Assembly (NCBI RefSeq): GCF_017814975.1
Contig: NZ_JAGIQA010000008.1
Location: forward strand, 62,001-126,000
DNA from: Cupriavidus consociatus
Lineage (GTDB): Bacteria; Pseudomonadota; Gammaproteobacteria; Burkholderiales; Burkholderiaceae
Length of the DNA: 64,000 nt
Direction of reading: 5' to 3'
Below the pieces are notes generated by a model. The model did no database searches. It was not told the DNA's origin and saw only the letters and a program-made list of their open reading frames with translations. A program made the translations under genes and the position numbers. Positions 29,264 to 38,655 of this stretch are shown piece by piece; the first letter of the stretch is position 1; each line of letters starts with the position of its first letter.

Positions 29264-30643
29264 TCAGTTGCCGTTTGAGGCCACGCTATAAGTGCGCAGC
29301 ACGTTGATGCGGCTCAGCATGTCGCTCGTAAAATTCAGGAACCGCTGGCGTACGCGTCCAGACAGGGTGACAGGTTCCATCAGGATGGCGCTCAAGGGGT
29401 CCTGCGGCACGTCATTGAAGCGAAGCTCGTAATGCAGATGCGGTCCGGTCGCCCAGCCGGTCTGCCCGACGTATCCGATCAATTGCCCCTGCGTGACGCT
29501 CTGACCGGGTTGGATGTCAGCATATCCTGACAAGTGCGCGTAATAAGTCGAGAAGCCGCCCGGATGCCTGAGGGTAACGATATTGCCGTAGCCGGTCTGC
29601 CGGCCGACAAAGTCGACTGTCCCGTTGGCCGTGGCGAAGACCCTGGTCCCGGCGGGGGCGGCAAAGTCGACCCCCTTGTGCTGGACCCACTGATGGTGCA
29701 GGGGGTGATTGCGCCAGCCGAAGCCCGACGACATGCGCGAGAACTCGACCGGTGAACGGAGGAACGGGCGCTTCATGCTGCGGCCGTCGAAGGTGTAATA
29801 GTCCCCGGCATTGCTGCCGTCAGCGGCATACCACAAGGCCTGGTAAAGCTGGCTGCGGTTGATGAGTTCGACCGCGACCACGCGGCCATTGCGCACCAAG
29901 GTTCCGTCACGGAACCCGGCTTCATAGACAATGCGAAAGCGATCGTCGGCGAAGATATCGTGTTGGAAATCGATCACGCCCGAGAAAATGGAAACCATCT
30001 GCCGGACGATCTCGTCGGGCACCTTGGCAGCGTCCATTGTCTTGAAGAACCCCTCCGCCGCGACGATGCCGGAACGCATCTCATAGCGCAGTTCATTCTT
30101 GACCGTGTGGACCTCCGCCTTGTAAGCGGGCTCGTCAGGGTCGTCGCCTGCTCTCCCGATCACCAGTTCGTTCGAGGTGGACACGTTGCCGCCAAGGGTG
30201 GCATGCAGCGAGACCAGCAGGTTGTCCTGGTCGGCCTCGACCCGGACAACCTGCCCCGGCTCGAGAGCGAAAAGGTTGCGTGCGGCTGCGTTGCCGCGGA
30301 TAAATTCCTGCGCGTCGGGGTCGTCCACGCCGAGCCGTTTGAGCAGCGAGGCGATGGTGTCGCCGCGTTGTATGGCTTCCTCCCGGATATATGTGGCAGA
30401 TGCGTCAGTCAGACTAGCGAGTTGATCGTGCAGCTCGGGCTGGCGCAGGCTTGCCTGCAGGCGAGGCGCCTCGGGATGATCGTAGGCGCTGTGCGGAGTC
30501 ATGGCCATGGCGGCCGCCATGCAAAGCATGAGGACGGCCACCACGCTCGCTGCCAACCGCGTGGGACGCTCCCAATGTCGCGAATGCGCCGGAACGTCGT
30601 ATGACACCGGCTTTCGCGAGAATCGTTCGCGGAGTCGGGCCAC
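29264..30643 (-). CDS. M23 family peptidoglycan endopeptidase
   Basis: A 459-residue protein. One N-terminal membrane anchor or signal (LAASVVAVLMLCMAAAMAM) follows a short basic leader. A LysM/OapA-like region comes next (QRGDTIASLLKRLGV). The C-terminal LytM domain carries the zinc ligands HKGVDFAAPAGT and GPHLHYELR. It cuts cell-wall cross-links or acts in cell-wall remodelling. The frame begins with GTG; no strong ribosome-binding site is seen, so a nearby start is possible. Confidence 0.88.
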   Translation of the reverse strand: MARLRERFSRKPVSYDVPAHSRHWERPTRLAASVVAVLMLCMAAAMAMTPHSAYDHPEAPRLQASLRQPELHDQLASLTDASATYIREEAIQRGDTIASLLKRLGVDDPDAQEFIRGNAAARNLFALEPGQVVRVEADQDNLLVSLHATLGGNVSTSNELVIGRAGDDPDEPAYKAEVHTVKNELRYEMRSGIVAAEGFFKTMDAAKVPDEIVRQMVSIFSGVIDFQHDIFADDRFRIVYEAGFRDGTLVRNGRVVAVELINRSQLYQALWYAADGSNAGDYYTFDGRSMKRPFLRSPVEFSRMSSGFGWRNHPLHHQWVQHKGVDFAAPAGTRVFATANGTVDFVGRQTGYGNIVTLRHPGGFSTYYAHLSGYADIQPGQSVTQGQLIGYVGQTGWATGPHLHYELRFNDVPQDPLSAILMEPVTLSGRVRQRFLNFTSDMLSRINVLRTYSVASNGN

Positions 30644-30826
30644 GTCACGTTCGCAGCGCGGATGTTTTCCCTCATTCGCCGCTAGTGTCTCGAGCTGGAC
30701 ATTTTGCCACCCCCCCTGTCTTCCTCGATCTTTCTCATTGCGCCCCCTCCTCTGCCCGGAGTCCCACGCTCCGAATTCAGATGCCTGATGTCACAGGGGC
30801 TAGCGCCGGAAGGGACCTCCTCCAGC

Positions 30827-30853
30827 AAAAAAACCCCCACCTTGCGGTGGGGG
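30827..30853 (-). terminator. Strong Rho-independent terminator after pntB
   Basis: Read on the minus strand, a perfect 8-bp stem (CCCCCACC/GGTGGGGG) with a 4-base loop is followed by seven T residues. It lies about 170 bases after the pntB stop and ends that operon before the M23 gene. Confidence 0.88.
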
Positions 30854-30871
30854 GTGGCCATTTGCAGCACC

Positions 30872-30894
30872 TAGTGGAGATCTCATCTCTACTA
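30872..30894. repeat. 23-bp inverted repeat between pntB and the M23 gene
   Basis: The arms TAGTGGAGAT and ATCTCTACTA, spaced by CTC, match at 9 of 10 positions. The site lies between the pntB stop and its terminator, so it may simply be an mRNA 3' hairpin; an operator function is possible but unsupported. Confidence 0.35.
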
Positions 30895-31021
30895 CTTCAC
30901 TGCCACTACCGCCGACCGGGCTCGACATCACGTAACGCCGTTTTGCCGTGCCCGACGGTCCCTCACCAAAGAAACGGGGCCGGGCTCAGTGCCTGGCCTT
31001 CTGTGCGTACATCCCCCGACA

Positions 31022-32497
31022 TCAAGCCGTGGCCTTTGCCATGTCTTCGACCACCTTCTTGGCGTCGCCGAAGACCATCATCGTCTTGTCCAGGTAGAAC
31101 AGTTCGTTGTCCAGGCCGGCATAGCCAGCCGCCATCGAGCGTTTATTGACGATGACGGTCTTGGCCTTGTATGCATCCAGGATCGGCATGCCGGCGATCG
31201 GTGATTTCGGGTCGTTCTTGGCCGCCGGGTTCACCACGTCGTTGGCGCCGAGCACCAGCACCACGTCGGCCTGCCCGAACTCGTTGTTGATGTCTTCCAT
31301 CTCGAAGACCTGGTCGTATGGCACCTCGGCCTCGGCGAGCAGCACGTTCATGTGCCCGGGCATGCGGCCCGCCACCGGGTGGATCGCATACTTCACCGTC
31401 ACCCCCCTCTCAACTAGCAACTCGGTCAGCTCCTTGAGCGCGTGCTGGGCCCGCGCCACGGCCAGGCCGTAGCCCGGGACAATGATGACCGTCTCGGCAT
31501 TGCTCATCACGAACGCGGCGTCGTCCGCCGACCCTGCCTTGACCGGACGCTGCTGCTGCGCGCCGCCCGCCGTGGCGGCGGCAACCTCCCCTCCGAAACC
31601 GCCCAGAATCACGTTGAAGAACGAGCGGTTCATCGCGCGGCACATGATGTACGAGAGGATGGCACCGGACGACCCCACCAGCGAGCCGGCGATGATCAGC
31701 ATCGAGTTGTTCAGCGAGAAGCCGATGCCCGCCGCCGCCCAGCCCGAGTAGGAGTTCAGCATCGACACCACCACCGGCATGTCGGCACCGCCGATCGGGA
31801 TGATGATCAGCACGCCGAGCACGAAGGCGATGGCGAGCATGACCACGAACGGCAGCCATTCCTGCGTCATGAAGAACGCGATGCCGAAACCGACCATGGC
31901 AACGGCCAGGGCCAGGTTCAGCATGTGCTGGCCGGTGAATACCACCGGCGCACCCTGGAACAGGCGGAACTTGTAGCGCCCGGCCAGCTTGCCGAAGGCG
32001 ATCACCGAACCCGAGAACGTGATGGCGCCGACGAAGCAGCCGATGAACAGTTCGATGCGGTTGCCCGTCGGGATTTCATGCGAGCCTGCGGGTGCGATGC
32101 CAAAGGCCGAGGGCTCGGCTACCGCCGCCACGGCAATGAACACCGCTGCGAGGCCGATCAGCGAGTGCATCGCCGCTACCAGTTCGGGCATCTTGGTCAT
32201 CTCGACCTTCTTCGCCACGTAGGCGCCAATGCCGCCGCCCACCACCAGCGCGCCGAAGATCAGCGCCAGGCCCGAAGCGACCGAGGACTGCGCCGTGCCG
32301 GCCGCCAGGAACTCGTTCTTGAGCTTGACGATCAGCACCAGCGTGGTGACCACGGCGATGGCCATGCCGATCATGCCGAGGGCATTGCCCTTGCGGGCCG
32401 AAGCCGGGTGCGAGAGCCCCTTGAGTGCCTGGATGAAGCAGACCGAGGCGATCAGGTAGAGCAGGGTGACAAGGTTCATGCTGACGAGATCGGTCAT
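31022..32497 (-). CDS. pntB: NAD(P) transhydrogenase subunit beta
   Basis: A 491-residue inner-membrane protein with about nine helices followed by the NADP-binding domain III: PGYGLAVARAQHALKEL, MPGHMNVLLAEAEVPYDQV, and the end SMAAGYAGLDNELFY. With PntAa and PntAb it uses the proton gradient to make NADPH from NADH. The ATG at 32497 overlaps the pntAb stop as TGATG; a GTG one codon earlier is also possible. Confidence 0.95.
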   Translation of the reverse strand: MTDLVSMNLVTLLYLIASVCFIQALKGLSHPASARKGNALGMIGMAIAVVTTLVLIVKLKNEFLAAGTAQSSVASGLALIFGALVVGGGIGAYVAKKVEMTKMPELVAAMHSLIGLAAVFIAVAAVAEPSAFGIAPAGSHEIPTGNRIELFIGCFVGAITFSGSVIAFGKLAGRYKFRLFQGAPVVFTGQHMLNLALAVAMVGFGIAFFMTQEWLPFVVMLAIAFVLGVLIIIPIGGADMPVVVSMLNSYSGWAAAGIGFSLNNSMLIIAGSLVGSSGAILSYIMCRAMNRSFFNVILGGFGGEVAAATAGGAQQQRPVKAGSADDAAFVMSNAETVIIVPGYGLAVARAQHALKELTELLVERGVTVKYAIHPVAGRMPGHMNVLLAEAEVPYDQVFEMEDINNEFGQADVVLVLGANDVVNPAAKNDPKSPIAGMPILDAYKAKTVIVNKRSMAAGYAGLDNELFYLDKTMMVFGDAKKVVEDMAKATA

Positions 32498-32820
32498 CAC
32501 GCAGCCTCCTTGGCGCCGGCCTTGGCCTTCGGCTCTTTCTTCTTGAACATCTCCAGCATGCGCTGGGTTACCAGGAAGCCGCCGAACACGTTGACGGCGG
32601 CGAGAGCGACCGCCAGCGTGCCCATGATGCGGCCCGTGGCGCCCTCGGTGAGGCCGGCGGCCAGCATGGCGCCGACGATGATGATGGCCGAGATTGCATT
32701 GGTCACGGCCATCAGCGGGGTGTGCAAAGCGGGTGTTACTGTCCAGACCACGTGGTAGCCCACGTAGATCGCCAGCACGAAGATGATCAGGTTGATCACC
32801 GTGTGGTTCACCATTTCCAT
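32497..32820 (-). CDS. pntAb: NAD(P) transhydrogenase subunit alpha, membrane part
   Basis: A 107-residue protein with three to four hydrophobic helices and a Lys/Glu-rich C-terminal tail. The segment HVVWTVTPALHTPLMAVTNAIS is diagnostic for the membrane part of the transhydrogenase alpha subunit. In Burkholderiaceae it is often a separate gene, as here, between pntAa (10-base gap) and pntB (overlap). Confidence 0.94.
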   Translation of the reverse strand: MEMVNHTVINLIIFVLAIYVGYHVVWTVTPALHTPLMAVTNAISAIIIVGAMLAAGLTEGATGRIMGTLAVALAAVNVFGGFLVTQRMLEMFKKKEPKAKAGAKEAA

Positions 32821-32830
32821 GGTTGTCTCC

Positions 32831-33949
32831 TTAGCCGGCCAGCGCCGTTTCTTCGCGCCGCGTCATCAGGCAGGCGGCGACGATGTCGTCTTCGAGGTTG
32901 AGCGCGAACTGGCCGTCCTTGTCGATGACCAGCTTGAGGAAGTCCAGCACGTTACGCGCATACAGCGCCGAGGCATCGGCGGCGACCATGCTGGCCAGAT
33001 TGGTATGGCCCACGAAGGTCACGCCGTGGCGCTCGACCACTTCATCGGCCACGGTCAGCGGGCAGTTGCCGCCCTGCGCGGCGGCCAGGTCGACCACCAC
33101 CGAGCCCGGCTTCATCTGCTGCACGGTGGTTTCCTGCAGCAGCACGGGCGCCTTGCGGCCCGGGATCAGCGCGGTGGTGATGATGATGTCGGCCTGCTTG
33201 GCGCGCTCGTGCACCAGTTCGGCCTGGCGGCGCATCCAGTCCGGCGGCATCGGACGCGCATAACCCCCCACGCCCTGCGCGATCTCGCGCTCCTCGTCGG
33301 TGACGAACGGCACGTCCAGGAATTTGCCGCCGAGCGATTCGATCTGCTCCTTCACCGCCGGGCGCACGTCCGATGCTTCGATCACCGCGCCGAGGCGCTT
33401 GGCCGTGGCAATGGCCTGCAGGCCCGCCACACCAGCACCAAGGATCAGCACGCGCGCCGCCTTGACGGTGCCGGCGGCGGTCATCAGCATCGGCATAAAG
33501 CGCTGGTAGTGATGGGCCGCGACCAGCACGGCCTTGTAGCCGGCGATGTTTGCCTGCGAGGACAGCACGTCCATGCTCTGCGCACGCGTGGTGCGCGGCG
33601 CCGCTTCGAGCGCGAACGCGGTGATACCGGCGGCGGTCATGCGCGCGTTGCTCTCGGTATCGAACGGGTTGAGCATGCCCACCAGCACCGAGCCGGGCTT
33701 CATCTGGGCCAGCTCTGCGGCTTCCGGTGCACGCACCTTCAGCACAAGATCGGCGCCGAGCGCCTCGGCAGCGGTGCCGATTGTCGCGCCGACGGCCTCA
33801 TAGGCGCTGTCAGGCTGGCTGGCCCGTATGCCGGCACCCGCCTGCACCACGACCTTGTGGCCTTGTGCGACGTACTTCTTGACGGTTTCCGGGGTCGCGG
33901 CGACGCGCGATTCGCACGCGTGCTTTTCTACTGGCACTCCGATATACAT
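32831..33949 (-). CDS. pntAa: NAD(P) transhydrogenase subunit alpha, NAD-binding part
   Basis: A 372-residue soluble domain I protein. It shows MYIGVPVEKHACESRVAATP, the Rossmann segment VLILGAGVAGLQAIATAKRLGA and RPAVKEQIESLGGKF. It binds NAD(H) and passes hydride to PntB-bound NADP. First gene of the pnt operon, 77 bases after the end of the catabolic cluster. No strong ribosome-binding site is seen, so read-through from upstream is possible as well as an own promoter. Confidence 0.95.
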   Translation of the reverse strand: MYIGVPVEKHACESRVAATPETVKKYVAQGHKVVVQAGAGIRASQPDSAYEAVGATIGTAAEALGADLVLKVRAPEAAELAQMKPGSVLVGMLNPFDTESNARMTAAGITAFALEAAPRTTRAQSMDVLSSQANIAGYKAVLVAAHHYQRFMPMLMTAAGTVKAARVLILGAGVAGLQAIATAKRLGAVIEASDVRPAVKEQIESLGGKFLDVPFVTDEEREIAQGVGGYARPMPPDWMRRQAELVHERAKQADIIITTALIPGRKAPVLLQETTVQQMKPGSVVVDLAAAQGGNCPLTVADEVVERHGVTFVGHTNLASMVAADASALYARNVLDFLKLVIDKDGQFALNLEDDIVAACLMTRREETALAG

Positions 33950-34026
33950 ATGGGCTATTCTTTTAGATGGTTCATGGGAGTCGTGCCCCCTCTAACATGC
34001 GCGGCCGTTCATCTGAGCAGCCGCCA

Positions 34027-34791
34027 TCAGATCGTCAGACCGCCGTCGACGACAATGCACTCGCCATTCGTATAGCTCGAAGCATCCGACACAAGATAGA
34101 GCACCGTGCCTGCCATTTCGCGCGGCTCCGCGTGACGGCGCAGCGGGATCTCGGCAAGGCATCGCTCGTACATCGCCGAGTCCTCAAACAGGGCACCCGC
34201 AAATTTGGTCTTCGTGAGGCCAGGAAGCAGCGCGTTCACCCTGATCCCGAGCGGCCCGCATTCCTTCGCGAAGGCCTTCGTCATGTTGACGACGGCAGCC
34301 TTCGTGACCGAATAGATGCCCTGCTTGTCGCCCGGCTGCAGCGCGTTGACCGACGCGGTATTGACGATTACGCCGCCGCCTTGCGACTTCATCATCCTGC
34401 CGGCCTCGACCGACATGAAGAAGTAGCCGCGCACATTCACTTCGACCGTCTTCTCGTACGCGCCGAGATCCGTGTCGAGGATGTGGCCAAAATACGGATT
34501 CGCCGCCGCGTTGTTGACGAGGATGTCGAGGCGGCCGTGCTTGCCGCGGATATGCCTGAAGGCCGCGGCGATGTCGTCCATCCGGCCGACGTGGCACGCC
34601 AGCGCCTCGGCCTTGCTGCCTGCCTCGACGATATCATCGGCGACCGCCTGACAGTCATCAAGCTTGCGACTCGACACAATCACGTGCGCGCCTTGCTCGG
34701 CGAGCAGCTTCGCAATTTCCTCGCCAATGCCGCGGCTCGCGCCGGTCACGAGCGCGATCTTTCCGGTCAGGTCGAACAGATTCGTTGCCAT
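34027..34791 (-). CDS. SDR oxidoreductase (last gene of the catabolic cluster)
   Basis: A 254-residue classical SDR. It has TGASRGIG for the cofactor, NNAAANPYFG, the serine region NTASVNALQ, YSVTKAA as the Tyr-Lys pair, and the end TNGECIVVDGGLTI. The NPYFG segment is typical of the subgroup sometimes found beside acyl-CoA dehydrogenases. A likely role is oxidation of a 3-hydroxyacyl-CoA or alcohol intermediate. It lies 76 bases after the APH-like kinase. The ATG at 34791 is chosen over upstream frames by alignment and GAGAG. Confidence 0.9.
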   Translation of the reverse strand: MATNLFDLTGKIALVTGASRGIGEEIAKLLAEQGAHVIVSSRKLDDCQAVADDIVEAGSKAEALACHVGRMDDIAAAFRHIRGKHGRLDILVNNAAANPYFGHILDTDLGAYEKTVEVNVRGYFFMSVEAGRMMKSQGGGVIVNTASVNALQPGDKQGIYSVTKAAVVNMTKAFAKECGPLGIRVNALLPGLTKTKFAGALFEDSAMYERCLAEIPLRRHAEPREMAGTVLYLVSDASSYTNGECIVVDGGLTI

Positions 34792-34867
34792 GTTTCTCTC
34801 ATCCAATTGCTTCGGCATTCGATAAATTTCGCCGATGCCGCTCGCGCGAGCCGCGAGCGGCCGTGTG

Positions 34868-35899
34868 TCAACCGCGCGCACCGATCACGCGCACGCCCTC
34901 TTCAGCCAGCGCTCCCGCCATTTCTCCGACTCGCAGGGCCGCCGTGCTCGACGCGTTGCCCTTCAGCGCGCGAGCCTTCACGCCCTGTGCGATCGCCGCG
35001 AGCCGGAAGAAGCTGAACGCGAGATAGAAATCCCAGTCACGGATCGGTTCGATGCCGCGCAGCTCACAATAGCGCGCGACAATCTCCGCTTCCCGCGGCA
35101 CGCCGAGCGCGACGCAATCCAGACCGGCGAGACCTGGGACGTGGCCTTCGGAAGGCAGCCGTAAGCACATGCAAAAATAGGCGAGATCAGCGAGAGGATT
35201 GCCAAGCGTCGACAACTCCCAGTCAAGGACCGCCTTCACGCGGTAGCTATCGCGCTCGAACATCACGTTGTCGATCCGGAAGTCGCCGTGCACGAGCGTC
35301 GGCGGACCAGCATCTTCGGGACACGCCATCGGCAGCCAGTCCATCAGCGCTTCCATGGCGTCGAGCCGCTCGGTTTCCGCCGCACGGTACTGCTTCGTCC
35401 AGACGCCGATCTGACGCTCGAAGTAATTGTCCGGCCGGCCGTAGCCAGCGAGTCCGGCCGCTTCGACGTCAATGTCATGCAGCGCGACCATTGTCCGGAG
35501 CACCGCGTCGTAGCAGACTGCACGATCCGATCGCGGCAGCTCCGGCAGGGCGGGATTCCAGAATATCCGCCCGTCCTCGAAGCTCATCACATAGAACATG
35601 CTGCCGATCACGGTGCGGTCCACGCACAGGTGATATGGACGCGCGACAGGTACCGCGGTCCCTGACAGTGCGGTAAGGACCCGGAACTCGCGATCGACCG
35701 CGTGTGCTGACTTCAGCAGCTCGCCAGATGGCTGCCGCCTGAGCACATAGCGGCCGCTGCGCGCCTGCAGCAGAAAGGTAGGATTCGACTGGCCGCCGGC
35801 AAATTTTTCCACGTCGACAGGCCTTTCGAAACCAGGCACATGGTGTTCCAGATAACGTGTCAGGCTAGCGACATCGAGTTGTTGGGACATCTTCTTCAT
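34868..35899 (-). CDS. APH-like phosphotransferase (ACAD10/11-type kinase domain)
   Basis: A 343-residue kinase-fold protein. The catalytic loop is HGDFRIDN at residues 204-211 and the metal site DWE at 226-228. The N-lobe contains KFAGGQSNPTFLL and YVLRRQPSGELLKSAHAVDREFRVL. This subgroup matches the kinase domain that in ACAD10/ACAD11 phosphorylates 4-hydroxyacyl-CoA before elimination. An acyl-CoA dehydrogenase is encoded in the same cluster. A second in-frame ATG lies three codons later. Confidence 0.85.
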   Translation of the reverse strand: MKKMSQQLDVASLTRYLEHHVPGFERPVDVEKFAGGQSNPTFLLQARSGRYVLRRQPSGELLKSAHAVDREFRVLTALSGTAVPVARPYHLCVDRTVIGSMFYVMSFEDGRIFWNPALPELPRSDRAVCYDAVLRTMVALHDIDVEAAGLAGYGRPDNYFERQIGVWTKQYRAAETERLDAMEALMDWLPMACPEDAGPPTLVHGDFRIDNVMFERDSYRVKAVLDWELSTLGNPLADLAYFCMCLRLPSEGHVPGLAGLDCVALGVPREAEIVARYCELRGIEPIRDWDFYLAFSFFRLAAIAQGVKARALKGNASSTAALRVGEMAGALAEEGVRVIGARG

Positions 35900-35977
35900 C
35901 GTTTCGTTTCATTTGCCCGTGTGTAGCGCCGCTGCGCATGGTAGTCATGCATGACAGACGGCCGACGGTGGCATGGC

Positions 35978-36808
35978 TCAGCGCAACTGCGTGCAGTAAG
36001 GGGACCGGTACGGCTCACCCGGCGTCAGCGATGGATCGTTGAGTTCGCTAATGTCGTAGGGGTAGTTGCACCCCCCAGTCGGCAGGGGCCGATAGGACAG
36101 CTTGTCGCCGTGGAACCGGTAGACCAGCGTGTGGCGGTCCGGGCAGTCCGCGGTCGCGGGAGCACCACCGTGCAGGGTGCCGGAGTGGAACACCAGCGCA
36201 TCACCGGGCTCCAGATCCCAGGAAAGGACTTCCCACGACGTCGGATCCTTCGCGCGCTCGGCCTCAATGTTGGGCAGTTTGGGCCAGTCGGTGTTGGCCC
36301 ACAACGGCTTGGTGTGGTCGTTCGCGTCGTCGTAGGAGGTACCGTTGTACTGGGTGCTGAGATGGGAGCCTCTAACGATCTCGAGCGCGTTCTTGCGGGG
36401 TATCTTCTCAAAACAAGTCCAAATGTTGAGCATCTGCGGCCCGCTCACCGGCATGTACGAAGTGTCTTGGTGCCAGGGCGACCGGCCGCCCCTGCCTCCC
36501 TTCTTGATGAAGAGTTCCTCTCCGATGAACCATACATGCTGGGAGTCCCATAGCGACGCGACAAATTCATCGAGCGCCAACGCCTTGACCGTCGCGAGGT
36601 GCACGTCGCGGTTGTCAAAATTGCCGTAGTCGTTGAAATGCTCCTCCGGCGTGCCTTCGAAGGCATAGCCATGCTGTGGGCTCGGGTGGGCGATCCCATA
36701 ATCGAAAGCCTCGCGCATCCGCTTGAGCCGCTTGGGGGAAAACAAGCCCCTGGCGACGATAGCGCCGTCACGCGCCAAGTCCTGCTTCATCTGCTCAGTC
36801 ACGTGCAT
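35978..36808 (-). CDS. PhyH-family Fe(II)/2-oxoglutarate-dependent dioxygenase 1
   Basis: A 276-residue protein. The metal triad is H113 and D115 in WHQDTS plus the histidine in FHSGTLHGG; the arginine in HTLVYRFHGD would hold 2-oxoglutarate. PhyH enzymes hydroxylate carbon next to carboxyl/CoA or other groups. The ATG at 36808 has GAGGAG upstream. It differs clearly from the second PhyH protein of the cluster at 59-60 kb. Confidence 0.88.
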   Translation of the reverse strand: MHVTEQMKQDLARDGAIVARGLFSPKRLKRMREAFDYGIAHPSPQHGYAFEGTPEEHFNDYGNFDNRDVHLATVKALALDEFVASLWDSQHVWFIGEELFIKKGGRGGRSPWHQDTSYMPVSGPQMLNIWTCFEKIPRKNALEIVRGSHLSTQYNGTSYDDANDHTKPLWANTDWPKLPNIEAERAKDPTSWEVLSWDLEPGDALVFHSGTLHGGAPATADCPDRHTLVYRFHGDKLSYRPLPTGGCNYPYDISELNDPSLTPGEPYRSPYCTQLR

Positions 36809-36978
36809 GTGAATCTCCTCTTTCCTCTTTGATGACAACAGTTGTGGATGGGTGGGAAGAACGAGAAGCTTCCGCCTCTCTCAGGGTCAGGACAATTGCA
36901 GTCGCTCGGCAAACTCCACCATCGCGACGGGAAACAGCCCGAAGTCGCACAGCTTGCTGCCTCCTTGCTCCACCGCTT

Positions 36979-37719
36979 TTAGATCGAAAGCCCTCCCGAA
37001 ACTTCGATCGCTTCCCCGTTAACAAAGCTGGCGTCATCAGACGCAAGGAATGCATAGACATTTGCGATTTCTTTCGGAGAGCCCAAGCGTCGCTGCCAGC
37101 AGCTGGAACGAAATCCGTCAAGCACCTTCTCAGGCATCGTCTTCAAGATGTCCGTCTCGATAAAGCCAGGACACACGGCATTCACGCGAATCCCTTTCGG
37201 CCCGAGCTCTCTCGCCCAGGTCTTGGTAAATCCGATGACGCCGAACTTGCTAGCCGCGTAGTTCGTCTGCCCGAAGTTGCCGTAGATGCCAACCACGCTC
37301 GACGCGTTCAGGATGACGCCGGACTGCTGCACGAGCATTGCGCCGATAACCGCCTGCGTGCAGTTGAACACCCCCTTGAGGTTGACATCGATCACCCGGT
37401 CAAACTGCTCTTCAGTCATGCGCGTGACCTTTGCGTCCAGCGTGATGCCCGCGTTGTTGACCAGAATGTCGATACGGCCAAATGTCTCCAGGATATCCGC
37501 GGCCAAAGCTTCCACGCCCGCGCGGTCGGTGACGTCCAATGAGTAGGCAGCGACCGTATAGCCCTCCGACCTCAGGCTTCTGGCCTCTTGCTGCACTGCA
37601 TCCGCCGCTCGGTCGCAGAGAATCACCGTCGCGCCTTCACCTGCGAACTTGCGCGCAGTCGCCTGCCCAATACCTGCAGCCGCGCCCGTGATGACGGCCA
37701 GCTTGTCTTTCAGCTTCAT
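36979..37719 (-). CDS. SDR oxidoreductase, FabG-like
   Basis: A 246-residue SDR closest to 3-oxoacyl reductases: [57 protein letters not shown], and the end [14 protein letters not shown]. It could act on 3-hydroxyacyl-CoA intermediates. The C-terminal insert SSCWQRRLG is unusual in composition. It lies between the PhyH gene and another SDR gene. Confidence 0.9.
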   Translation of the reverse strand: MKLKDKLAVITGAAAGIGQATARKFAGEGATVILCDRAADAVQQEARSLRSEGYTVAAYSLDVTDRAGVEALAADILETFGRIDILVNNAGITLDAKVTRMTEEQFDRVIDVNLKGVFNCTQAVIGAMLVQQSGVILNASSVVGIYGNFGQTNYAASKFGVIGFTKTWARELGPKGIRVNAVCPGFIETDILKTMPEKVLDGFRSSCWQRRLGSPKEIANVYAFLASDDASFVNGEAIEVSGGLSI

Positions 37720-37783
37720 GACTTCAATACTCTTAAGAAATGCCGGACTCATTGTCCGTTTGCTACCTGTGGGCCCGCAGCCT

Positions 37784-38560
37784 TCACATCCAACTCAGTA
37801 CCTGACCGCCATCGACCACAATCAACGAACCGGTCATGTAGCTGCCCGCATCGGACGCCAGCAGTAGTGTCGCCCCGTCGAGTTGCTCGACCTCGCCGAT
37901 CTTGCGCATCGGGATACGCTTGATCAGGTTTTCCTCCAGGCCCTTCTCCTCGAAGGACGCGTGCATATCGGTCCTGAAATTTCCGGGACAAAGAGCGTTG
38001 ACCCGGACCCCCTTTCCCGCAAGCTCGAGTGCCATGGTTTGGGTCAAACTGATCAGCGCCGCTTTGGAGGCTCCATAACTGGTCATGTACCCACCCGCGC
38101 GCAAGCCGGACGTCGAAGCGACATTGATGATGGATCCACTACGTCGCGCCGCCATTCCCTTGGCTGCCTGCTGCGCGAGGAGGAATGCGCCGCGAAAGTT
38201 GATGTCGAAAACTCGATCGATATCCTCTGGTTGCTGAGAAAGAAAACGCTCGGTGTAGATGACACCTGCATTGTTGAACAATATGTCGATCGGCCCACCA
38301 ACCTGGCTCTCGGCCTGGCTCCACGCTTCTTCAATCGAACCGGGATCGCTCACGTCCAGCGGCACGCTGGATGCAGCGTATCCCGCAGTGCTTAGGCGCT
38401 CCACATGGTCCTCTAGCAGACTGGCACGCCTGGCGGCAAGAACAACCTTTGCACCCGCCTCGGCCATCAATTCCGCAACGTGCAAGCCAATGCCGCTGGA
38501 AGCACCACTGATGAAGGCTGCCTTACCATGCAAACTGAACAAGGATTGAATGTTGTTCAT
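37784..38560 (-). CDS. SDR oxidoreductase
   Basis: A 258-residue classical [62 protein letters not shown] and [14 protein letters not shown]. Third SDR in a row of similar enzymes in the cluster, so several alcohol or ketone steps are likely. The ATG at 38560 is chosen for length and alignment; upstream frame content is not protein-like. Confidence 0.9.
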   Translation of the reverse strand: MNNIQSLFSLHGKAAFISGASSGIGLHVAELMAEAGAKVVLAARRASLLEDHVERLSTAGYAASSVPLDVSDPGSIEEAWSQAESQVGGPIDILFNNAGVIYTERFLSQQPEDIDRVFDINFRGAFLLAQQAAKGMAARRSGSIINVASTSGLRAGGYMTSYGASKAALISLTQTMALELAGKGVRVNALCPGNFRTDMHASFEEKGLEENLIKRIPMRKIGEVEQLDGATLLLASDAGSYMTGSLIVVDGGQVLSWM

Positions 38561-38655
38561 TGATGTCTCTTCATAAATCGTTCTAATTTCCAGCCACCAT
38601 TTACTTGTCAGTAGTAAAACCCGATTCGCAACCGACGGCCGCATTGCCCCTTTAC

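Noticed and set aside
31442..34075. Long plus-strand open frames opposite pntB, pntAb and pntAa
   Set aside because: Low-complexity His/Arg-rich text typical of antisense frames; the minus-strand genes are unambiguous.
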